Part shown: piece by piece, positions 52,860-64,000 of the stretch
Numbering within the stretch: the stretch's first letter is position 1
Layout of the letters: every line of letters starts with the position of its first letter
Assembly (NCBI GenBank): GCA_035610365.1
Contig: CM069435.1
Location: 6,846,001 to 6,910,000 of the forward strand
Length of the DNA stretch: 64,000 nucleotides
From: Aquatica leii
Lineage: Eukaryota > Arthropoda > Insecta > Coleoptera > Lampyridae
Direction: 5' to 3'
The notes under the pieces: model-generated
Told to the model about the DNA's origin: nothing
Database searches by the model: none
The model's input: only the letters and a program-made list of their open reading frames with translations
Position numbers and translations under genes: made by a program

Positions 52860-55590
52860 TGGCGAATCCTACCTTTAGACGAAGCAAAATATTTTAATTT
52901 TTAGTCCATTTGGAGATACTGTAAATTATTACCCATACGTTTTTCGTATTTGTAAACTAATCATTTTCACAATCCTAAACGTGTGATTCAACTTATTTTG
53001 GGGGTAGTTCTGATTCCGACAACTTCAAAACATTTTTGCAAAGTTACTGGCTGCAGCGTCGTTGAATTGAAGTTGTTTTAAAAATTGAGGATATTATATT
53101 GGATCGGAAGGCATACTTAAGGGAGTTCTGCTAATTTTATAATATTGGTACCGTGATTTAGAATTCGGTATACACTTGATGGCATATAGTACCAAGAACA
53201 GATGTCTATGTACATTTTTGCTGTATCCATCAGTACTCTCTAAAAGCTTTAACATTTACAGCGTATCCTTAGGCCATTGTTCTCAATATTACCGAAAAAC
53301 GTTTTATTAAGTCTTCGTTAACCCCTGGATCAGATGCAGCGAGCAAAAGTTGACTGAAAAGTCAACCATCGTTAGTTGTTCCAAATCCAGGTTTGGGTAT
53401 ATCAACCAACGTATTCGTTTTTGATTTCAGTTGGTCGATCAATTTTTGCTTTGTTTTACGGCTAATTTTTCAGTCTGACCACAAATTTGCCGCTTCATAA
53501 CAGTAAGACACTACAAAATGTGCAGTACACGCTCAAAACACTGTATCCACGCATGTAATGTAGAAAGGTCATGACTGTACATAGTCTCATCTGGTCAACA
53601 ATTTATAAAACTTTTTAAATTATTTATCATTTTTGGTGTTGCTCCACAAATTACACACTTTTATGATGAGGATTTTAGGATAACAGAAACTTGATTAATA
53701 AAATTTCGTTGATCTGTTTTTTAATTATATCGATTTCTTTTTTAATTACTTCCACAGTCTTTTTATTAAATACTATTCTTATGGCCCTACAATATGTTAC
53801 ATGCAAAAGTTGAAACAATGTCACTGCCTGTAATGAGGGTAACATAAACAATGTTGTGCCGCTGCTCAGTGGAGACGGGGTGGATTATATTTAAAATTTC
53901 GTGATTGATTTGGATAAACTTGACGAAAGACACTAAACCGAAAGGTAATAAAGTCAAAATCAAAGGGCGCCAGGAAGGAGTAAAGCTTAATGGACTTCTG
54001 GCCCTTGCCAACCACAAGCCCGCTCCTGAAGGATACACTCTAAATGGACTTACCTTAATAGATTGTATCTCACTAAAATCTGAAATAATCTAATAAAATT
54101 ACACACGCGGAGGCCGGCGGAATTAAAAGCTTGTTACAATTTAACTAGGTATTTAACATTTATTTGAACTTATTTGAACACACACAACAACAACAAAAAT
54201 GAAATAAAATCATATAATGGTATTGAAATCAACAAAAATTAACCAAAACAAAACAGATAAAAAATGTACGTAAAATGAACGTTTGATAAAAACAAAATTA
54301 AAGTTGATTGAATCAATTTAAAGAACTAAAACAAAGCAAAAATTAGTAAATCTTAATTACCTAAAATCACGGCCGTGTGCGCGTCGAACTGAATTAATTA
54401 TAAAATGAAATAAACTCATTTAATATAAAACTAATATAAAACTTGAATCGAAAAATTATTCAGTCCCGTGTAACAAATTTTTAGCTCGGGATTATGTCAC
54501 AGTTCCGACAAATACCGATAATAATTAGTTACATTATCGTTTTATCAATTCGAGACACTTGTAATTTTACTTAAAATGCAAAGCTTTTAACACTCAATCG
54601 CGTAAACCATAACTTCACGATTAAATAAATTGTGCAAAATAAATACCTTGAACTGTCGTCGTAACTCCAGGAAAGAACCTGTGGTTGATTCTAGGTGGCC
54701 AGTTGTCTACGGGAAGAAACGTTGGAAGGTACCCCAAACAATTGCAATGACAGCGGAAGTATTTTCTTTTAACACTGAATTAAAATCCGCACAAAAGCGA
54801 AGACTGGATTGAGCACAACACATCCAACTTGAAACGTGAGGTTTAGTTTTGGAAACCATGAAGACTATTAAACCGTAAATTACGAAATTGGAAAACCAAA
54901 CTTTTCCACCACTACGCTTAATTTTCACGGCTCCATTTAACTTCCGCGGTATTACATAACGGTAAGGTAAAAGTACCCGGAACACTTAACTACATCACGG
55001 TACCCGGTATTCTTAATTGCCACTAAAAGATCTCTCTCAAAATCAAAATTTTTTTCCTTATAACACCTCGTAATCCCACTTAATTCAATAATCTTGCGCC
55101 GTAAAATCTTTGTAAAAGATGGAACACTAAACAAAGTAAATTAACAAAGATGAAAAATATTGTCACCACATGCGTCATGTCACGTACGCACACGAAAGAA
55201 AGAGAATGTTCTCACGAAACTGTTTACTTAGTTAAATTATCAGATGATCCAAATCGCGCTCGTAAATGAGTTCAACATAAACAAAAGTAGATACTAAGAA
55301 AAATTGATCAAATTACATTCCAAAAAGGAATTCATAAATTAGGTAGTTGTTATTCCATTGAAATAACCAGAAACAAAACACGAAATCATAATCAAGACCA
55401 CGGACCTTTATGCGTTTAAAAAAAACCAATAATAATTGTGAAATAACTATTAAATACAAATCAACTTTAATTAAACGTAATAAAATGACGAGTAAAACGT
55501 TTTCGATGCTTACACAGAACTAATCAATCGCTAAAATAAAAGAAAATTCTGCCAAATAAATCTGAATACGGGGTCTTCCACAAAAGATTC
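52860..55590. other. Unassigned region with several short ORFs
   Basis: ORF 53905-54093 (62 residues, with LNGLLALANHKPAPEGYTLNG) and the overlapping ORFs at 54630-55134 stand in a slightly more GC-rich block with CACACGCGGAGGCCGGCGG at 54104. I recognise no family and no splice-site pattern. It could be an old LTR-type element end; nothing in the sequence decides it. Confidence 0.3.
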
Positions 55591-55799
55591 ACGACCAAAT
55601 TTCAACGCCGGTTACAAATAGCAAATAGAAGAAGATCGGGGGTCTTGCTTTTCCAGCTTTAGTTGGAGTGACACAAAACAAACAGCAAATAAATACTCAT
55701 CCGTATTTGTCACAGGTAAGCTTACTTTGTCTTCTTTGGTCTGTAAAGTAAGCTGCTGTTTATACGTAGAGTGGTTATGTGTATATAATTGAAAAATCT

Positions 55800-56404
55800 T
55801 GAGATGTGGCGACTATGTGATCCACAACATCTTTTTGAGCTTCTATGAGTCTCCAAAGAGTGTGATCAACGAGTCTTGGTAACCTTACTGTAGCTGAGAT
55901 ATCAGTGACTTTTATGCAGTTTTTGCTAGAGTAGTAATGTTATATATAAACCAATGCTTTTTCTAGCGTGTACGGTATTATGCATTTTGTAAGAAAATGG
56001 AAAGGTTTCTTAATTTGGACGCTCTTTTTGGTGTGATTTCCAGTTTGTTCAAAATCTTTGCAGCAACTTTTTTGTCAGATTTATGTAATCTTTAGCTTGC
56101 CGCAAAAATTAACTCCTTATAAGAGTCCGGTTCTAGCAAGAAAGAATTTTTTTTGCGTTTGGTCACTTACTTCAGAAAACTTTTTCGAAGGGCACCTAGG
56201 TCCTCGTATGTCTGATGTTTTTGGTTTTGGTAAAATGTTTGTCGATGCAAAGGTTGGCAAAATAATATTTCTTGCCAACCATTTTTCATTTTGCACTTTA
56301 AAGTTTTGTAAACTGGAACTGACTTTTGACCACTTTCGACTTAACCTACTTATAAAAGTTCGCAAAATATGCTTGGTTTTTTTGACACGATTTTTCATTA
56401 TCAC
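55800..56404 (-). pseudogene. Fragment of an unassigned repetitive arthropod ORF
   Basis: Minus strand: ORF 56404-56117 reads FISRLSRKWSKVSSSLQNFKVQNEKWL and PRCPSKKFSEVSDQTQKK. Further downstream (about 55935-55800) another frame reads NCIKVTDISATVRLPRLVDHTLWRL. I recall a multicopy family in arthropods with a (G)RPxKxFxExSxxTKKRK motif and an ExxVxLQxLLDHT motif, which this matches in order. I do not know its function and have not verified the match. Confidence 0.4.
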
Positions 56405-57299
56405 TATTGCATCAGTCCATTTTTATAAAAACATAATCAAAAACTGCACTCGTTTACTTTATCGTTGCATTTACTCTGCGCCAAACTTTAAACAGTTCGC
56501 TGTAAAATACCGACATGTTTTCTGAAAAAAAGTGTACACAGTTAAAAAGCAAAAAGCAACTGAAAAGCCAATGGTCTATACTAATAGGCCATAGTAAGAA
56601 TTATTGGCCGGCATTTTATGATTTTTTTTAGAATAGGTCAGTAGAATTGATTATAATATAAAAATTACACATTTTGAAGTACTTATTTTGTACAAAATGA
56701 GAAGGTATTTTAACAAATCTATATATTGCAAAACTAGTACGTACTTTGAGGTAGAAGGAACACTTGATAGATTAACTGTATCATGTTTGAACTTTCGTGA
56801 GAATTATTTCAGTTTGACGATCAAAAATTGACTGACAAACAAAATCACTTAAGTTTGACGATGTGTCATTAAAAAATAGACAAGCTAATTATTTTTTTTC
56901 TAGCAAAGCAATGTAACTTGATTATCTTTTTATTTAAAAAAAAAACAAACACGATTGGCGATAGTCATAAAAATGGATTATTAATTCCTAGAATTGCTCA
57001 TTCTCCCATTGTGCGTCGTTTAATAAGCGATTTTCATATGATGAAATTTAAATAAAATGGTTAAAGAATGGGCAGGATACTTGAGGTGTAACTTTTGAGC
57101 AAAATAGTTCTTGGGCGTTTAAATTTACTTTGAAATTCGTTGTAGTCTGTAGGTTTCTTGACAAACGGGTGTTTGAATTTTTAGAAAATTGTGCTTTTGG
57201 TTTTGTTAGATGTTATTTTTCAATGAGAGAAAGGTTTGCATCACGGTAAAAGTTTTTACTTCTGACAAACCAGGGTGCGTTGAAGGATAGTCTTAGGGA

Positions 57300-59460
57300 T
57301 TTGTTTTAGACGACTTGGATTTTATTGAGTTTGGAGTTTGCAGCTTGATTCCAGACAGGTGAAGTATATAGCATGATGGAGTTAATGATAGTTGTGTACA
57401 AAAGAATTTTGTTTTCTGTATTTAATTTGGTCTTGCGACGTAGAAGAGGAGTCAAAAATTTGAAAGAACTAGTAACTTCGACGTGGGTGGAGAAGGTTAA
57501 ACGTTTATCTAGTATCACTGTTACGTATCAAAATTCCAAAGAAAAACCAACAGTAATTGTAACTATATAATGAAAAACTTACCCAAAGTCATTTCCCCGT
57601 GATGATTTTCGAAAGGAACAGAAAGATAGGGATAGGGTGAAAGAAAGGAGCGGGCAAAGATGATGGTGTCATCAGCATACAGTTCTAGTTTTATATTGGA
57701 GGGGTTTGGGAGTGTCATATGTGTAAAAAATGTAAAGAGTTGGGAAAAAACAGAGCTTTGCGGAACTCTGATTGAGGACAAGGCATTATGTAATTTTATG
57801 CGGAAGTGACAATGCGTGATAAAGGAATGAATGATACGTATTAGTTGGGGATGATTTTTAACCAAAATTGATTTGTAAACAAGAGCATCATGCCAAACTC
57901 GATCAAATTCTTTAAAAACCTCTATGAAAACTGCTCCAATGGCTGGATTGTTGGATATGGAATAGTAACAGAAATCCGCGATTCTGAGAAGTTTTTTAGT
58001 TATAAAATGCTTAGAGCGAAACCCAAATTATTCGTTAAAAAGAATTTTTAAGCGGGAAATTTCTAAATTCAAACGAGAGAAAATGATTCTTTTGGCCATT
58101 TTGAAGATGGTAGGAAGAAGACTTATTGGACGGTAATTTTGTGGAAATTTATGTTTTTTAAAGGTTTTAGAAGTACTATTACGTCATTGACGATGGCGGT
58201 GAGAAACATTATTGCTTTCTAAAAAAAGTTTTTAATCATTTCATTTAGAATTTTGTCATGAGCTTTACGATTTTTGCGAAATTTCAAACGGAACGGCTGA
58301 AGAAAGTGGTGGATCTGAGTCATTTTACAATAAAAATTCTATCCATACGGTCAAGATCAGATATTTGGTAGTAGCAGAAGAATAAGCTAAATCGTTTGAA
58401 GAATAAATTGGTAGATCAAGTCTAGAGGAAACGTTACAAAAATTTTTTTGCATGCGCCGAAATAAGTTGGAGTCGTGATTTACAGAATCTAATTTGCATG
58501 TCCAAGACTTCTGTAATTTAGTAGAGCTAGACGTACTTCAGTTTGTAATTTGTTTAAGTCTCTTCCGTACTTGGGGTTAAAGGTTTTTTAATATTTATGT
58601 TTCACGCGGTTTTTGAGACGAATTAATTGTTTGATTTTAATAGGTAGAGAATTTCAATATTTGTTAGTAGTCGAAGTGGTAGCGAGGTTATGAGAGTTAA
58701 TGATTGTTGTTTGAAAAAACGTAATGTTTTCATCAAAACAATTTTGCGAATAAATTTGGATTGGGCCAAGATAATCGGTTAGTGATTAAATATAGTCCAA
58801 TCGATATAAAATCGTAAACAGGGTCAACTGTAAGCGTCAAAAAATGCATTATAACGGGGTTGTGATCTAAATTAACTTTAGTAATAGAGTATATGGTGGG
58901 AAAAAAAAAGATTTTTTGAAAGACTGCTATGTCCAAGATGTCCGGGCGGTAGGTGTCATGGAAGACAGTCTAGTTCGGTTGGTGATACAACTGATAACTG
59001 AGGATCGTTATCTAAATAATTGAGAAGTTTACGACCGTTTGGATTGTATACACGGCTATTCCAAGTAACATGTTTACAATTAAAATCTCTTGCTGCAATG
59101 GATAGTTGATGGTTAGGAAATAAACGATCAAGATCGTCATCAGTGAGTAGAGATTTTGGTGGTTTATAACATGAGACAACTCTAATATTACCGACGGTAG
59201 TTTTGAACAATATTGGCGTTGATCTATATGATCACGGGCAGGATTAGGGAGTTGATGGTGCCGAAAGGGATCTTTCAACAAAAGCCGCCACTTTTATTGT
59301 CACGATCGGTGCAGTAAAAAGTATAATTGGGAATTTTGGAGTTATGGCAAGCATTGAGGTGAGTTTCCGATAAAAGTACAGCATTTATTTTGTACTTATC
59401 AAAAAAGTGGTGAAGTTCAGTAGTTTTATACTGAAAGCTATTATAACTCCAGATAATTTA
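57300..59460 (-). mobile_element. Jockey-like non-LTR retrotransposon relic
   Basis: Minus-strand order: endonuclease (59281-58956) with VVSCYKPPKSLLTDDDLDRLF, DFNCKHVTWNSRVYNPNGRKLLNYL and QLSVVSPTE; decayed text to 57900; RT palm (57865-57563) with VPQSSVFSQLFTFFTHMTLPNPSNIKLELYADDTIIFA; and thumb (57518-57306) with ILDKRLTFSTHV and LLYTTIINSIMLYTSPVW. The endonuclease NSR...NGR..L motif and AYGSPVW-like thumb are typical of the Jockey group. Stops, shifts and 5' truncation make it inactive; YADD is intact. Confidence 0.82.
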
Positions 59461-59547
59461 TTCGCCATAATTGATTCTTGAAAAGTAACTTGTAGAAACT
59501 GTTGGTTAAGAAAACTGAGGTTGCTGATTTGGTAAGATTACATTGAC

Positions 59548-59727
59548 TAAGGCCCGGTTTCACAATTAAGGATTAAACTCCAGATTAACGAACCTACGAT
59601 TAATTTTAAAATCCTGTCATATTATTGGTTAGCTTAAAACCACTAACCAATGATATGACAGGACTTTAAAATTAACCGTAGGTTAGTTAATCTAGAGTTA
59701 AATCCTTAATGGTGAAAGTGGGCCTTA
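59548..59727. mobile_element. Foldback MITE, 180 bp
   Basis: Arms of about 84 bp are inverted copies around a spacer of about 10 nt. The outer ends read TAAGGCCCGGTTTCACAATT and GGTGAAAGTGGGCCTTA. The inner ends read TATTATTGGTTAG and CTAACCAATGATA. No ORF. The ends resemble the GGCCC...TTCACAA end of the MITE at 29935. The target duplication cannot be fixed because the flanks themselves continue the inverted match. Confidence 0.78.
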
Positions 59728-59729
59728 AA

Positions 59730-62640
59730 CTTGTTAACATGTCACCTAACATGTCATCTAACGATTAATAGTAGTAGCTTTGTCTTTATGAAACTTTTCA
59801 ACGACATGATATTTATTTTCCACAGTTAATGTGACTATATTAATCTTCTATAACTAATCCATTGCACGTTATGATATTTGAGAAGTGTTCTATATAAAAT
59901 CGAAAAGTTATCAGATGTCAACTTCTTAACTACAAACAGTCAGAAACATCGCAGTAACGTGAGAATTTTTAGTGTTGAAAACACCTATAGGATGCATTAT
60001 TCAAAGGTTCGTGTAACGAAACGATGAAACGCTCAGATGAAACAAATCTGGAACTTGCGGTCGTGCCCAATTTTACTTCATTTTTTGTATTTTTTGGTTG
60101 CAGTGTTTATTATTATTAAACAAGATATTCCTTATGATTCGTTTCATGTTTCAAAAATATAATAAGTCTTAATTTCACTGAGCAGTGATGAACAATAATT
60201 ATAGTAATTGCAGAATTAGGTCTGCGCGAGCTTCCGCTTTGTAGGCTGCAAAAACTGTACGATATAGATGAAAATTGCACATAAACAATTTATTGAGCAT
60301 AAAATTTACTACATAAAAGTCTGCGGGAATTTATAATTATTTCGAATAGTTTAAGAGTTACAGAATTTTAATGTAATTTTCGTGCAATTTTGCACACTTG
60401 TATCTTCTAAACTATTGAACGTAATTGTACCTTACCGTCGACTTTTTTATAGTAAATTTTGTCTTCTATAAAAATGTTTATGTGCAACTCTCTTCTATCT
60501 TGCACCGTTTTAGGGTAATAGTTTATTTCTTATTTTAAATTTTTAAGCAAATCATTTCAATACAAAAATTGTAGCGGTTTTGATGCTGTTGTAATATTAC
60601 GACATCGACAAAGCTACTCTAAGCCGCAAAAAAAGCCGCGGTGTTCACCAAAAGCAACTTAACCAAAACACACTAAAACACACTAAACCGATAATTTATG
60701 TTCAAATTTTAAAATGTGTAAACGAGATAATTTAATCAACCTGATTTATAAAGTATTATAATAAAAACTAGCAGCAATTACTAGTTTGAGTCATAAACGA
60801 TTTTACTGTAAAGTTATCAGCTTAGAACGAAAGTATGTAAAATAAAATTTGAGTAAATTTTGAATGTTGAAATTGTATCAAAAATCAAGCAATTTCACAC
60901 ACATTTCCAAAGGTGAAATCTCCACTCTGCAACTGCAACGTAGCTCGAATCGTGTCATAATCTTAGAAGCTGTAGAACTGTGAACCGACATAAAACTCGG
61001 GTAAAATCCAGTAATCATTTAGTTTTGTTGTTTTTTTAAAAATGCTAGTTAGAGTGTGGTGAAGCAGTTGTCAGGAATCACACGATATAAATTGATTATT
61101 TAATCATTGAATGATTTATTTAATCCAAACGTATTCAATCAAAATCTGGCCAAATTTCTGAAAGTTACACTTTGAGTCTAAAATTGATTGTGTTTAAAGA
61201 AAATTTTACATTTATCCGAATGCTTTCAAACGTATTTAAGTCAGCAGAAAATGAGTCAGTGGACGTTAATCACAATTTTTTGACCTTTCCTCGCATAACA
61301 TGCTTGTGAGCGCAATATTATTATTTGAGCTTTGTGAAGGCGACTTTTTCTCTTGATAATATTTTGTGTCAAATAAAGTTTGATGTTTTGAGATTTTGTT
61401 GCTTGCTTTGTGTTTCTTACCGTACACCACTTGAAGAAAAGCTAAGCGTTACCAACACAGCCCAAATACCCATTTTTTTGCTTCTCTAGAAAAATTTTCT
61501 ATATAAAATGTACCCTCTAGTTTCCAATCATTTCGCGCTAAACTATTACATACTACTAATGCTATAAATGGGAAACAACAGCCGGGAGTGTTTGGATTTA
61601 AAGTTTTTAATACTAATTCAATGCCGAGCACAATTTCCGTTCCTCTTGGAGAGATAAAGGGCAAACAAATTGAACTACAAAAATAGAAAAAATTAGTGAC
61701 GCCGTCCTATTTACATGCTATGATGTTTGTTCAAGTGCATGGATTTAAGATAACGGTATCGGGTTTCTCTTTAGACATGTCACTGGAAGCTATGTTTCAT
61801 CAGCGCGCAGCAATTCTTGATAATAAACGGTCTCGCTCATAATTTGTTATGACAAAAAAATTTCTATTAGTCATTGGTGTTGCTGATTCATCATCTTCCA
61901 ACGATGAAGAGGTTATGTGAAACAATTCTCAGGCATTGCATGGACAAATGTTAAATACAAACAACTAGTGAATTATCATACGACTCTATTCACGTTTAAT
62001 CTGCACCTAGAATACTAGTTATTTGTGTTTTTTTATTTTTTTATTATATATGTATGCATTCTTATTTTTGAAAAGTGTAATAAACCTTGTTCATTACATT
62101 ACGTAGGTAATATTGTGTTTGTTTCCAACACCCTCCGATAATTGCAAGATTTGCGATAACTGTGAATTTTATTTAGTTTTCTAGGTGTACGTCAAATTAT
62201 ATGCCAGGAGTTGCCTTTTATAGAAAGCAACTGAGGAATTTACGTATGGCGTCAATAGGGCCTTTGTGTAAGATTTCGCAATCGTTTCATTTTTAGCTAT
62301 TATTTTATATTCATTATTTTTGAGATATACGTTTCCAAATATTTTTAACTCTTTAATTTTTTTGTGGTAATTTAATGTTTATTTGCAGTGTATTACACAG
62401 GAACAGGTATCTACTTTGAGTTGGAAAGTAATTGATTTGTAAAACTCTCTTTGATAAATTCTTCTAGATACTTTCTTGCTTGTTTGTCCTGACAATATGT
62501 TGAAATCTTCATGAACATCTGAGTTTTGTTAAGCATGTTTATCAAATAATTCTTACACACATTGTGAGTGATTTTTCGTTTTTTTTCCGTTGAAATAACT
62601 AAAAATTCTTTTAATATTAATCGATACTCTAGTTTTCCTT
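59730..62640. other. Spacer; possible promoter near 59891
   Basis: Mostly AT-rich with no recognised domain. TATATAAA (59891-59898) precedes TCAACT (59918) at a plausible TATA-to-initiator distance and a short ORF MHYSKVRVTKR starts at 59993; this is weak. Around 61480-61920 some fairly open frames exist on both strands, none recognisable. Confidence 0.35.
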
Positions 62641-62670
62641 TACCGGAGATTTATCAGTCGGAGGCAGCTC

Positions 62671-62706
62671 TATAAAAGCGAGACTTCAATGCGCAATCAA
62701 TCAGTT
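62671..62706 (+). promoter_or_regulatory. TATA box and initiator of a host gene
   Basis: TATAAAAG at 62671-62678 is followed by the arthropod initiator TCAGTT at 62701-62706. The predicted start (A at 62703) lies 32 bases from the first T of the box, the optimal spacing. The short leader then gives AAGATG (ATG 62724). It is the clearest core promoter in the window. Confidence 0.65.
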
Positions 62707-62798
62707 TATTCCGGGCTTTAAAGATGTCTTCTGCGACGTCTGATAAAAACTTGTGTGATAACGAGATCATGAGTATTATTCAGAATGGAAAAGTGTAG
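62703..62798 (+). CDS. Possible first exon with start codon of a host gene
   Basis: ATG at 62724 opens a 24-codon frame (MSSATSDKNLCDNEIMSIIQ... stop at 62796). GT dinucleotides at 62753 (CTT^GTGTGA) and 62793 (AAAA^GTGTAG) could be splice donors. Only the first joins in phase to the open frame of the 42-nt exon at 63125; the second would hit a stop within nine codons. The product is not recognised. A leader-encoded short peptide is the alternative. Confidence 0.4.
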   Translation, partial: SLFRALKMSSATSDKNLCDNEIMSIIQNGKV

Positions 62799-63124
62799 TA
62801 CGAATTCAATGGAAACCTGAATTTTACTATATTGTAATTTGGCTACGCTTTGTCTTATATTAAAAACTATCTTTTTTTGATTGAGAATATGACTTAATGT
62901 AAATGTTTGACTTTTTTCTTACTAACCACAGCTTTATTGGTTATACTTTATACACGTGTTCAAACTACAAGCTAATGGAGTGATAAACAAATATTATGTT
63001 ACGGTTTGATTAACTTTGTTTCCTTAGTTACTAATTTGTTGTAACAGAAAATTCAATCGAGAAATGAATTTATTTTTGTTTCGTTGTTAATTTAATATTC
63101 TCAAACATTTTATTTGTTTTTCAG

Positions 63125-63166
63125 CATGGAATTGAGTTCGAGTGTTGTTGACTTACCAGGTTCAAG
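63125..63166 (+). CDS. 42-nt internal exon of a host gene
   Basis: A strong acceptor (TTTATTTGTTTTTCAG^, pyrimidine-rich, ending 63124) and a perfect donor (AAG^GTAAGT at 63167) bracket 42 bases. Of the three frames only one is open: it contains ATG and reads MELSSSVVDLPGS before splitting a codon. With the promoter 420 bp upstream this reads as exon 2 of a gene whose remaining exons are beyond the window. The ATG here may even be the true start. Confidence 0.6.
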
Positions 63167-63172
63167 GTAAGT

Positions 63173-64000
63173 TGTTTGTTAAATTATTGTATTATCATTT
63201 TCATGTTAATTTTAAACAAATACAACATTTATATTATTTCATTCTTTGTAAAATTTTAGTAAAATTATATTTATTCAATTTAACATTAACCTACAAGGAA
63301 ACAGAAAACAAAAAAGATTTAGCGAAAATTAAAAACTTAATTAAATTAAATATTTTTGTTTGTAAAAATTTACTCAAATTTTGCAATTTTCATAAAGTGA
63401 AATACTAAACATTAGTGTTAAATATTTTTATTTATCTTTAAAAATAACAAGCTAAAAAATTAATATTAAAATAATTCTGTTTAAACATACATTTTATATT
63501 GTTTACGTATTTATTTACATATTTTTTTACTGTTTATTTTGATTAGTAGATACTTTAAGCCGTCTTTTATCTTTGACTCTTTGGCATTATGAATTTTAAA
63601 ATGTCATCAGTAGATTAAAATTTAAACAACAAAAGGTTTAATTTAGTAAAAACAATATAATTGATATTACTGTTTAATATTGTGTAATAATATATTATAA
63701 ATAAACAGTTGTCAATAGCGAACTGTAGTCATAACTGACTTGGTTGTCACGAATGGCGCATTTCTAAAAATTTAAATATAAATCCTTACGTTTTTGTACC
63801 TTTATGCCATTAATATAAAGTAACATTTATTTATATAAAGTTAGTATTATCTAATTAAAATACTTTTTAGATGTTTTTTAAAACCTGGAATTTAGTGCTC
63901 ATTTTACCGCACTCTAGAAGATTTTACAATACTGTCATACAACAATGTGCGTAAAAATCTAGTTACATTTGATGTACCAAGAATTATAAAATGCCCAATA
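63173..64000. other. Intron-like AT-rich sequence to window end
   Basis: Follows the donor at 63167 and holds no further clear exon. The 88-residue ORF 63142-63408 is simply read-through of exon and intron and is Lys/Asn-rich as expected for AT-rich DNA. Confidence 0.4.

Noticed and set aside
56058..56525. 155-residue plus-strand ORF
   Set aside because: Antisense to a better minus-strand frame with family-like motifs; low-complexity hydrophobic composition.
63142..63408. 88-residue ORF
   Set aside because: Reads from an exon across a strong splice donor into AT-rich intron.
1..64000. CRISPR array, tRNA or rRNA genes
   Set aside because: No regularly spaced repeats and no cloverleaf or rRNA sequence recognised on either strand.

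Overview
This is a slice of an AT-rich animal nuclear genome, most likely an insect. The mobile elements are of insect-typical kinds: Ty3/gypsy, BEL/Pao, R1-like, Jockey-like and RTE-like LINEs, Penelope-like, Tc1/mariner, pogo and piggyBac. The one credible host promoter has a TATA box and the arthropod initiator TCAGTT, and introns use GT/AG. I cannot name the species. No complete host gene is visible, and most of the window is dead, nested mobile DNA.

Layout. 1-5957: Ty3/gypsy element A on the minus strand, cut by the window edge, with gag-protease, RT, RNase H, integrase and then a C-terminal macrodomain of the TARG1/OARD1 type. 6856-7390: LINE fragment. 7538-7708: palindromic Penelope-like remnant with an 11-bp target duplication. 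7724-13165: a second, unrelated gypsy element (plus strand), heavily mutated. 13390-14640: LINE fragments. 17967-25940: BEL/Pao element (minus) split by an R1-like LINE (18935-22280). 25940-26634: Tc1/mariner fragment (minus). 28780-29830: LINE RT relic. 29935-30358: MITE. 31085-31320: Tc1/mariner fragment. 34880-39950: LINE relic (plus) split by gypsy element B (35125-38901), a sibling of element A that has lost protease, RT and RNase H but keeps both LTRs, gag, integrase and a broken macrodomain followed by a CCCH zinc finger. 40176-40880: pogo/Tigger relic. 41510-42215: piggyBac relic (minus). 42330-42640: foldback unit carrying a hammerhead ribozyme with a complete core on the minus strand. 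43050-44470: pogo-like relic. 45547-49647: long-terminal-inverted-repeat element split by a head-to-head Penelope-like insertion (46344-49075) that encodes RT and GIY-YIG domains. 52649-52848: MITE. 55800-56404: unassigned repetitive ORF. 57300-59460: Jockey-like LINE (minus). 59548-59727: foldback MITE. 62671-63166: host promoter, start codon and a 42-nt exon.

The most notable signals are: (1) capture of a probable ADP-ribose-hydrolysing macrodomain by a gypsy retrotransposon, fused in frame behind the integrase with both catalytic positions preserved in element A; (2) the hammerhead ribozyme at 42492-42535; (3) two Penelope-derived units at unrelated sites with the same head-to-head design, the same asymmetric ends and clear target duplications. 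All domain calls come from reading the translated sequence; no database search was possible.
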